Position numbers and translations under genes: made by a program. DNA of 64,000 nucleotides from Haematococcus lacustris (taxonomy: Eukaryota > Chlorophyta > Chlorophyceae > Chlamydomonadales > Haematococcaceae), in NCBI GenBank assembly GCA_030144725.1, contig JASKMD010000362.1, positions 1 through 64,000 of the forward strand. Direction: 5' to 3'. The notes under the pieces are model-generated. The model did not search any database and was not told the DNA's origin. It was given only the letters and a program-made list of their open reading frames with translations. This document shows, in pieces, positions 11,729-22,595 of this stretch (the first letter of the stretch is position 1; each line of letters opens with the position of its first letter).

Positions 11729-11940
11729 ATGCGGATGGCGCCAGCCATTGTTGTGACAGCATCGACGTACAAGTGCAGTACTCTGGTTCATTCGACAATC
11801 GTAAGGTAGGTGTCTGTCCGCCATGGCTTGCATATGCCGGTGCACGCTGGAAGAGGATCCAAATGCGTCACACGACTTGATACAAACACCAATTGGAAGG
11901 GCAACGAGCAAGCATTGCCTAGTGCACACATGCTATTGTG

Positions 11941-12936
11941 CTACAGGCTGCTGGGCCTGGGCTTGGGTGCTCGGTCTCGCAGCTTCTTGACGCCCAGGCC
12001 AGGGTACTCCTTGCCCTTGGCTGGGAGCCTTGCTCGGTGTGGCCACCTACACAGCTCCAGTGGGCGCCACTTGCTGTCCCCAATGTGCTGGAGGTTGAGG
12101 GCTACATTGCAGTCCCTGTCCACCCATCTGCCGTTTATCCCAGGGGTGGCCTGGTACAGGCACCACATGGGGTTCAGTACTGGTGCCTCGCAACGCTGGC
12201 TCCAGGCTGACCGCAACAAGGGGTCCTGCACCTGACTTGCCTGGGGCTTCCAGCACTCAGGCCTGGTAGGCTCGCTGCGGTCCAGCTCCTCCTCAATGGG
12301 CTGGGAGCTGTTCATACCTGGTAGGGAACTCATCCATCGTCACCACCTTGCCTGGCAGCCTGTCTGTTGGCTTGCCGCTGTTAGGCCTCTCCACCATCTT
12401 GCGGCAGGCCTTCAGCACGGCCTTGGCCCCCCACCTACCCCGCGTACTAATGCCAGTGTTGCCAATAAACATTACTAGCTGCTTGCGAGTCCCCCACCGC
12501 TGTTGGGACACCATGGTTGCCTCCTCCTTCAGCTGCATGGCACACAAGGCACACAATGCGCATGACATCCTTGAGAGGACTGGGGACATGGCACCTAGCA
12601 ATTCACATGTGGAGCTGTCATCAGCATCTGGCCCTGCCCCTCCCCCCCTACCCTTGGCAATCCCACCTTCTTGAAGTAGCCCTCCAGGACCTTCTCCTGC
12701 ACGCCGCACAGCCTCATCCTTGCCACTGCCCGCTTGGGATGCAGGTACTTCCCCCACACTGCATCCCAGGTGGCCAGGGTGATGGCCACAAGCCGCTGGA
12801 TGGCCACCAGGGAGGTGCCTGCAGGGGTGGCCAGATGCCGCAGCTGAGGCTTGATCTTGTCATTCCGACAGACCCCCATCAGCGCCACCTCCTTGGCAAT
12901 GATGCACACGTGCAGCACGCATGAACATCTTCCCAT
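11941..12936 (-). pseudogene. Fanzor/TnpB-like protein, longest copy (frameshifted)
   Basis: Minus strand. Exon 1, 12936 to 12668 or 12667, starts MGRCSCVLHVCIIAKEVAL and includes AITLATWDAVWGKYLHPKR and RLCGVQEKVLEGYFKK. A GT-AG intron leads to an exon at 12532-11941, with LVMFIGNTGISTRG, GAKAVLKACRK and GKVVTMDEF. A frameshift follows near 12320; the other frame continues IEEELDRSEPTRPECWKP, GRWVDRDCNVALN and the K-K-L-R-D-R-A-P tail. The order of basic helix segment, VVTxDE (RuvC-II-like Glu) and DRDxNxAxN (RuvC-III-like Asp) fits TnpB/Fanzor nucleases. No CxxC zinc finger is visible between the last two. The gene lies head to head with the LRR gene, 272 bp apart. The RuvC-I Asp was not located with confidence; the Fanzor label is a family-level inference. 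Confidence 0.55.
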
Positions 12937-13208
12937 GATAGAACACGCGCCAATGTCATGGGGGCACTTGTCAGGCCCATCATTATTCACTCGTGTAAGT
13001 AGGCAGGGCAGGAGGAGGCTGGCTAGTTGGAAGTGCTTGAGATAACGCTTGACGGTCAGCAACACGTGGCAGCCAAGGAACAGGACTGCAGAAAGGCCGC
13101 GGCAGTAGCGCAATAGCATGCCTTTCGTCGGGCCCGCCAATCTTGTACTTCCGCCATGCACATGATGGAGCGAGTTGTCATTCCTAGCCAACAGGCAAGA
13201 CGGCCAGT
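12937..13208. promoter_or_regulatory. Shared intergenic region, Fanzor-like / LRR gene
   Basis: This 272-bp gap between two divergent coding regions is conserved in the inverted duplicate (33741-33950 plus 36268-36350), better than random flank would be. It probably carries both promoters. No core element stands out. Confidence 0.45.
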
Positions 13209-14888
13209 GTGGCAGACATGAGCAAGCGCCGCAGGAGCGGTCGGGCCTCAGCAGCATCCGCAGCTCCATCTGCCACCTCGCTGCTGGACCTGCCTGTCGC
13301 TCTGTTGCAAGACATCGCCAGCGTAGCCGTGCAGCTTGGGGCTGGAGACGGGCTGTCACGCACCTGCCGCGCCTTCTCTGAGGCCAATCTGCGGCACGCC
13401 CCAGCTTTCCGCATGCAGCTGGACACACTGCGCTGCAACCAGCTACTCACGCCCCGCGTCGTTGAAGCCTTGCAAGCCAGGACGAGCAAGCTGACCCTGA
13501 CTTTGCTGCAGACTCAACCGCATGGCAGCAGGATGTATTCAAAGCAGCTGAACTATGCTCTGAGCAAGCTGGGCAGCTGCTCAGCAGTAGATGTGTGTCA
13601 CCTGGAATGGAGCAGGGCCTCTCGCGACGACCTCCCCAGGCTCCTGGACTGCACACCTGGCCTAGCCCAGTGCCTGGTGGCCAGCTTCCCAAGCCTGACT
13701 GCCCTGTCCCTCCACAACTACTCCGTCAGCTGCAGTGGCCTGGCCAGCCTGCTCTCCCATCCTGAGCTGGCCCTGCAGCTGCAACAGCTGGACCTCACCC
13801 GCACCACCATCTCTCAACCCAAGCGGCCTGAGCCTGGGGCTGTGACCCTGGACACTCTTTTCTGTGGGATCAGGCTTAAGCAGTTGAGCTTGGAAGCCGA
13901 ATACCCTTCGCCACCTAACCTGCAGCCCCTGGCACAGCATTTGACACAGCTGAGAATTGGGTGGCCTCAGCAGCCACGGCTGACACTGGCTTCTATTGCT
14001 GCAGAGCTCTCCCTGCTAGCCCAGCTGGAGGTGCTGACTCTCCCCTGCTTTTACAGCTTGGAGGGGCTGCCTGAGCTGCTGAAAGCGCTGCCCAGACTGC
14101 ACACCCTGCAGCTACCTGCTGTTTCTGTGTGGCATCAACAACCCATCGATGCACTCCTGGCAGCCACCCAGCTGACCAGCGTGCAACTGTGCGCAATCTG
14201 GCAGCTGACTAGCTCCCGGGTGGATGCGCCCTGCAGCTGGCAGCAGCTGGAGGTGGTCACTGCCCTGAGCTGTGATGTTGCTGCCTACCTACCACTTCAT
14301 TCCCTCACCCAGCCCTTCAAAGTGGGCCGGTTGCGCGTTGGAGTCGATGACGTCTCCAATACTAAAGTGGAAGATGCAATCGAGCACCTTGCGTACTGTT
14401 GGACGGTGCCAGTGATAATCAAGCGTCTGGATGTAGAGTGCAAATCTTTGACGCGCACCCAAGACCTTGCAATACAACAGAGGTGGGACTTGGAGGAGTT
14501 GTTAGAGTTTCTGCAACCATTGCAGCGCTGCCGGGTGGAGGAGGTGGCAGTACATGGCTTGATGGACATCAGCAGCCCAGATGTCCAGGTACTCGCACCC
14601 ATGTGCCAGGGCTGCAGCCGCCTTGTGTTTATGCATGGCAGCGTGATCCCCTCATTGGAGTTCTGGCGGCAGTTGGTGCTGCTCATGCCCAGCGTCACAC
14701 AGGTCACCTTCTCGTACACCCAGGGTTCTTTGACCGTGGCCATGCACAAATCTCTACGGCTTATGGCCGAGCAGCCATGGGCACGGTGGCTGGACATCAC
14801 CATTGTCCGTGGCTCCTCCGGGTTGGCTCCATGTTGGCGGACCAATAGCTTGTCCAGCACCGGGAAGTTCAAAGTGTGCATGAAGTGA
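13209..14888 (+). CDS. F-box-like/leucine-rich repeat protein
   Basis: Single-exon ORF of 559 residues, starting at 13209 or at the next Met at 13218. Residues about 22-60 (LLDLPVALLQDIASV followed by LSRTCRAFSEA) look like an F-box-type segment. The rest is irregular leucine-rich repeats such as LTALSLHNYSVSCSGLASLL and LQLQQLDLTRTTISQP, then a C-terminal domain ending KFKVCMK. Such proteins often select substrates for SCF ubiquitin ligases, but nothing here shows the partner. A second, broken copy lies inverted at 32.0-33.7 kb with the same upstream and downstream flanks, so gene and flanks were duplicated together. Absence of introns is unusual beside the other genes here and suggests a young or mobile origin. 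Confidence 0.75.
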   Translation: MADMSKRRRSGRASAASAAPSATSLLDLPVALLQDIASVAVQLGAGDGLSRTCRAFSEANLRHAPAFRMQLDTLRCNQLLTPRVVEALQARTSKLTLTLLQTQPHGSRMYSKQLNYALSKLGSCSAVDVCHLEWSRASRDDLPRLLDCTPGLAQCLVASFPSLTALSLHNYSVSCSGLASLLSHPELALQLQQLDLTRTTISQPKRPEPGAVTLDTLFCGIRLKQLSLEAEYPSPPNLQPLAQHLTQLRIGWPQQPRLTLASIAAELSLLAQLEVLTLPCFYSLEGLPELLKALPRLHTLQLPAVSVWHQQPIDALLAATQLTSVQLCAIWQLTSSRVDAPCSWQQLEVVTALSCDVAAYLPLHSLTQPFKVGRLRVGVDDVSNTKVEDAIEHLAYCWTVPVIIKRLDVECKSLTRTQDLAIQQRWDLEELLEFLQPLQRCRVEEVAVHGLMDISSPDVQVLAPMCQGCSRLVFMHGSVIPSLEFWRQLVLLMPSVTQVTFSYTQGSLTVAMHKSLRLMAEQPWARWLDITIVRGSSGLAPCWRTNSLSSTGKFKVCMK

Positions 14889-15840
14889 CACGTGCATGCG
14901 TTTGCAGATTTAGCTGTGCTCATGCAGAATGCGGCCAACACAAGAGCTTCAGGGGTCTGTGCCTTCATGATTGTGTGGCTGGGGTAAGGACCTCTGTGTG
15001 GTATTGCTGCCGTGTGCTTTGTTCGTTGCGTTGTCAAAATGCATGGCGATGGGTGTTGAGCACATCTGATTGCCGCAGTAACAGAGCATGGAAGGTGAGA
15101 TGATGGTGATGATGTGGATGATGATGTGGATGTGGATGTATAGCCCAACTCAGTGCACATGCATTGCCTTACTGTGATGGAGAGGCTTAAGCAGGGCAAT
15201 TGCAGCGGCACAGCCCACCGGCGCGGGTGACAATTCATCTCATCTCGCGGGTGATACTGAGCAAAACCGCACCCAAGTTGGGACGCTGGGCACCAGGCAC
15301 TTGGCTAGGCCGGACGTGCAATCAAATGGCCTCACACCCAGCCTTGCTCTACCCCTTAGTCCTGGTCTTGGCGGTCAATTGCGTATGAACACACGTACCA
15401 GCGAATCAGCATGCAATCGGTTAGGGTTTCCGGCATTGCCATCTGGTTTCGGGCTGCATCGAACTGGACTGTTTTGAGCTCGTTTGTGATATCCTGTAGA
15501 GTGCACAGCCGCTGCACCCCCGTGGAGGTAAGCCGCTAGCTCCGAAATAACTCACGCTGGCATGCGCCGAGGTCGCATTCGCCTCAATTGCGCTGAGGTC
15601 GCAGTTGCGTCAATCGCTGCAGAGTGAAAGCCACTGCCGAGCAAGACCCGCGATCATCATTTGCGGCGTTGCGGTGGGTGGGGTGGCCGGGTTGACCCCA
15701 GTTAAGCCATAAATGATTAGCTGGTACGGCTGCTTGGCCTTGCTCAGTGGCAACCTGGGAATGAGAAGCTGGCCACCTCAGCAGCTAATCGAGCAGCAGC
15801 AGCACTAGCTGGATGCTTTGATGGGGCGCCCGCAGGTGCC
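14889..15840. other. LRR 3' flank, GAT-rich microsatellite, possible 5' leader exon
   Basis: About 14889-14982 is conserved with the flank of the LRR pseudogene (31935-32018). A GATGATGTGGATG run covers about 15096-15135. A GAG/GTAAGC donor near 15530, paired with the CGCAG acceptor at 15835, could be a 5' leader intron of the small gene at 15841. Otherwise empty. Confidence 0.4.
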
Positions 15841-16002
15841 ATGCCAGCCGGCCTGCCCTTAATGTTGCTGTCCAACACGTTTGTGGTGTTCGCCCTGCTG
15901 GCCGTGATGGTGGAAGCTGCGAGGCGCTCTAGCGCCAAGGACTACGACGCGGATGATGTGGTAGAGGATGATGATGACTACGACGACAATGACGCAGCGT
16001 AG
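15841..16002 (+). CDS. Small single-pass membrane protein with acidic tail
   Basis: A 53-codon ORF, too short for standard ORF listings. Residues about 5-24 (LPLMLLSNTFVVFALLAVMV) form one hydrophobic segment, followed by a short basic stretch EAARRSSAK and an Asp-rich tail (DDVVEDDDDYDDNDAA). The start lies just after a plausible splice acceptor, consistent with an intron in the 5' leader. The basic-after-hydrophobic order suggests a signal anchor with the acidic tail in the cytosol. I do not recognise the family. The composition is unlike the noncoding DNA around it, but expression is unproven. Confidence 0.4.
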   Translation: MPAGLPLMLLSNTFVVFALLAVMVEAARRSSAKDYDADDVVEDDDDYDDNDAA

Positions 16003-17386
16003 CGTAGCGTCTGGTTCTTGCAAAGGTGTCCCACCTGTGTGACGGCCACTGTGGGACTGGCTACCCTACAGCTGGTGGCGGCTGGACATGTAGCCACACC
16101 AGGCAGGTGGCAAATTCTCCCGGGTGTCGTGGCCTAAGGTTGGGAGGCGCCTGGTGTGGGGCATAGATCCACACCCTATGGGGGGTGTTGGAAGTGTTGT
16201 TGCTCAACAGTATCAGATGCGTGTGTGGGTGTGTGGGTATGGGCAGGCAGGTAGGGGGTAGGAGTGGTGCTGGTGTAGGATTCAAGACACCAGCTAGGGC
16301 ACTTCAAGGGATGTCACACCCCTGCAGTGTGACTTGTGGATGGCTGTTGATGGTGCTGAGGAGGGTAGGGACTGGAGGCCCCCATGGTGGCCTGGTGCCA
16401 TGTCAAGGCTCATCTTGGGATGTTGCGTGATGAACCAGATTCATGACGCAACATCCCAAGCGTGAGGATGCGTGCCATGGGTGGTGCCTGATGCAACGTG
16501 ATCGTCAACGCTGCATCCACCAGCCACACCTTGAGACCCGTAGTTGTACAGGCATATGGTACACTTGTTGTAACACAGCTGTGTGGCACCACCATGGCCT
16601 TCACCCTAACCTGCCAAGCCAAGCTAACCCGACCTGCCGAGCCAAGCCAAGCCAAGCCAAGCCAGTCCAGCCCCACCCAACAAAGTTACCTGAAGAAGAC
16701 TGCTCTGATCTGCAGTTGCTTTGAGAGGGCTAAAGCCTGGGAAAAGGGGCGAGCCGTGTGGTGTCCAGCGTGCAGTGGAAAGCAACGATGAAGTGCACTC
16801 GTTCCAATTTTAACAGATGTCCCGAAGGATGGAAGGCACTTAGGGTAGGTGGTTGGAGCTTCCCTGGATGCAGGCCACGTCAACAGTCTTACTTATAATT
16901 CATCTTGTGATGCACCAACATTACTCAGTTGGACTCAAACAAAGTCAGACTCTGACCCTGTGCCTGATGCATCGCGTGCACTTCTTACAACCGACGCCTG
17001 CCTCAATGCCTGTTGCCTGGGCCCCCACCTAACATCTTGCCAGCCATGGTAGTACCGCCTCTCGTCTCAACTCATCGCTTGCCGCAACCTACGCACACTA
17101 CCCCGGCCACATCCACCACCTGTCTGGCTTACTGAACTCATGCAACTTCATGGTTGCCTGTGCCATCTTCATATAAGCAAGTGACGCTGTAGGACAGCAA
17201 GTTACCCAGCAGGCTATCACCGTTGCACATAGCTGTGGCGTCAGCCTTTCCACGCCGGGACTCTCGTTACCCATCGACACAACCCTGGCAGGCGAGCTGT
17301 CCTGCATGCCCAACTTGGTGCTAGGAATGAGCGTCGACATGTCCTCCTCTGGGCGCGCTTAGTGGAGCGCCCGCCTCCTACTTCAA
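16003..17386. other. Intergenic, contains a perfect-looking hairpin
   Basis: Apart from the hairpin at 16414-16460 and a short GCCAAGCCAAGC tract near 16630-16660, I see no gene, repeat or RNA. Confidence 0.4.
16414..16460. other. Strong inverted repeat (21-bp arms, 5-nt loop)
   Basis: Arms 16414-16434 and 16440-16460 are complementary except for one position, with loop CCAGA. The arm begins CTTGGGATGTTGCGT. It could be a small fold-back element, an RNA hairpin or a cruciform. Confidence 0.7.
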
Positions 17387-20276
<2,890 letters not shown>

Positions 20277-20605
20277 AGAACGATCGGAAGATTACTCTGG
20301 CAGAACCGGCGTGCATTGAGGGAGGAGCTTCTGCCTGGGACACGGCCTGCTCCCACCACCTATCCCTAGGTGGTCGGGGCTAAAGCCTAGTCGATTGAGT
20401 GAGGACACAGGGAAATGTAGGAAAGCATTCAGCTTTTTGAGGAGGGAGAGGTGCGGGATGTGATATCAAGTCAATGCAGGTTGTGAACACGCGTGTACTT
20501 TTCATAGTGTGCTGGGTTTGCAGGGGGGGCGGCATGGTGTCCACTGAGAAGAACACAGCATGGTACCATTAAAGAAGCAAGAAAAACACACCATGGTACC
20601 ATTGA
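20277..20605. other. UPF0193 3' flank with local tandem repeat
   Basis: About 20545-20620 holds two to three imperfect about 30-bp units sharing AAGAACACAGCATGGTACCAT. This array was the insertion target of the next element. Nothing else seen. Confidence 0.5.
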
Positions 20606-20620
20606 GCAAGAAGAACACAG

Positions 20621-21162
20621 CCCCCCTGTCCCTCACTAGGGCCTCCGTTTGAGCCGGACAAGTAGTGGCAACTAGCAGCATATACTAGTGACCAATACTG
20701 GCCCGACTCATCATGGTGTTAATGGGCTGTGTGGAGTATACCCAGCGCCTACGAGCGCCTACCACAGCGCATACGAGCGCCTACCACCTACACTGTTGCC
20801 TGACCCGTTAGGGCTATTGTGTAGAGTTGGCATGAAAAAACATGCACTGATAAACAGCTGACGACAGCTCATCAAAGGGGGGCACACACTACTGTGCCTC
20901 AGCAGGCTGCTGCTGCTGCTCCTGGGCCTTGGGTGGCTTGTCTCGCAGCCGCTTGTAGCCCAGGCCAGGGTACTCCTTGCCCTTGGCTGGCAGAGCTCCC
21001 TGGTCTGGCCAGAAGCACAGCTCCAGCGGCCGCCACCTGCTCTCCCCAATGCGCTGCATGTTCAGGGCTGCATTGCAGTCCCTGTCCAGCCACCTGCCTG
21101 GCTGTGGGGCTGGCTTGGCTTTGGCAGCCTTGCCCTTGTCCTTGCCTTTGCCCTTGGTGCAA
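20621..21162 (-). mobile_element. 5'-truncated Fanzor-like element, copy A, with 15-bp target duplication
   Basis: Minus strand. The open reading part, about 21157-20889, runs from a Lys/Gly/Ala linker (KGKAAKAKPAPQPG) through RWLDRDCNAALNMQRIGES and ALPAKGKEYPGLGYKRLRDK to the stop. It is the best preserved tail here, with Asp-Arg-Asp intact. Downstream, 20888-20621 is the conserved 3' module with the GCATG-CATGC hairpin at 20830-20845. Direct repeats GCAAGAAGAACACAG at 20606-20620 and 21163-21177 flank the whole unit. A fixed 3' end, a truncated 5' end and a long target duplication point to insertion by target-primed reverse transcription. Confidence 0.65.
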
Positions 21163-21177
21163 GCAAGAAGAACACAG

Positions 21178-21605
21178 CATGGTAAACTCCCTCCCTGGGC
21201 CAGTGGGGGGAGGTGTACTAGCTTAGCAAGCCTAGCCTAGTAACTAGGTCCTGGGCCGGGGACGGCGGGAAGCACTCGGATGGCGGGGGAGTATTAAACC
21301 CATGTTTCGAAGCTGCTGGGGGGCTTGCTTGAGGGCACAACACCTGGGGCACTGAGGCACCGCATGCATTGACTTCTTATGTTGGCTCCATGCCGTAAGG
21401 ACCTTACTTCCAAGGGGCTTTCAGACGTCAGCCTTTTCTGTAGCTGCTCCTCACCCGCTCGCTAGTGATGGGTGCGTGGGTGGGCAGGGGTTGCCAGGCT
21501 ACCCAGTAGCTCCCCAGGCTTACCCAGTGGCCATGTCAACATCCTCCCCCCCTACTGCTCCTCGCACTAGCTGTTGCTGTCCATTTGACAGCTGGGTGCA
21601 GCTCA
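21178..21605. other. Intergenic with repeat R3 fragment
   Basis: 21490-21583 is nearly identical to 30648-30738 (GGCTACCCAG..., CTCCTCGCACTAGCTGTTGCT). No gene recognised. Confidence 0.6.
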
Positions 21606-21922
21606 GGCGACCCCAACTAACAAAAAATGATAGGAAATGATAGGAAACCGACCCCTGGTAATCAAAACGACGCCGCGTCTCAGCCACGTGGTTTATATTT
21701 ATGTCTCGCACATCACTGGATAGAGGGCTCCGTCAGCTATGCGGTGAAACATGTATCATTAAATACTGTGCACTGTGCTGAGTGCTATGGCGGCTCGAAT
21801 CTTGACATTCAAATTCATGTCAGTTTTGCTCATGCGGGCCTCGCCGCGACCGACCGCCGCGACCGACGTGGCCCAGTAGCATCTGCAAACAGTCAGGGAC
21901 AGTCGCCGCAGTCAAAACAATT

Positions 21923-22156
21923 TGTGAAGGGGCACAGCCGTGCCAATTACATTAGTTGAAGGAAGAACACAAGTACAGATGCATAAGCGGTGCACTAGAG
22001 GCTGACGCCCTACGTGCAACAGATAGAACGACACCATACCTGTGAAGGGGCACAGCCGTGCCAACTTCACAGGTGCACCACGCAGCCTAAGCAAGGCTGG
22101 TCACACTAAACAAGTATAACCTAGGCAAGTGGTCTTGGACTGACATCCCCACTACA
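21923..22156 (-). repeat. 3' LTR of copia element
   Basis: 234 bp, identical to the LTR at 25750-25983. Internally it carries the block GTGAAGGGGCACAGCCGTGC twice. A purine-rich stretch (GAGTGGGAG on the minus strand, 22157-22165) abuts it as the polypurine tract. Confidence 0.9.
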
Positions 22157-22595
22157 CTCCCACTCAGGCCTAGACCATGAAGCCAAATGAAGGAACGTCA
22201 TAAGAAAAGAGACTACATGCAAGAGACCATGCGTGTTCATGCAAGCTCACAAGCAGAAATGAAGAAGATGACTTAGTGATATGTTGTTAGGAGGAGATGA
22301 CATGTGAGCACTAGTAATAGCAGATGATGAAGCAACAAGTGTAGAGCGCATGCAAGCTAGCAGGTACAGACAAGACAGGTAGGCACTACTAACAAAAGCT
22401 GCACCATGACACATGAATTTCAGACTTCAAAGAGGCTCGACCGCTGTACGCAGACATGCCACCAAACCACAGGTCACAGCATAAGCTGGCCTGTCCCACC
22501 AAGCTGACTCTAGCCCACTCCCAAGCCTTCCTTGCATGCCAGAAACTTCTTGCCAGGAAGCGCCTTGGTCAGCATGTTCCGGCTCGTTGAGGTGC

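Noticed and set aside
14297..15238. 313-residue minus-strand ORF
   Set aside because: Antisense shadow of the 3' half of the LRR gene; no family features of its own, while the plus frame is conserved in the duplicate.
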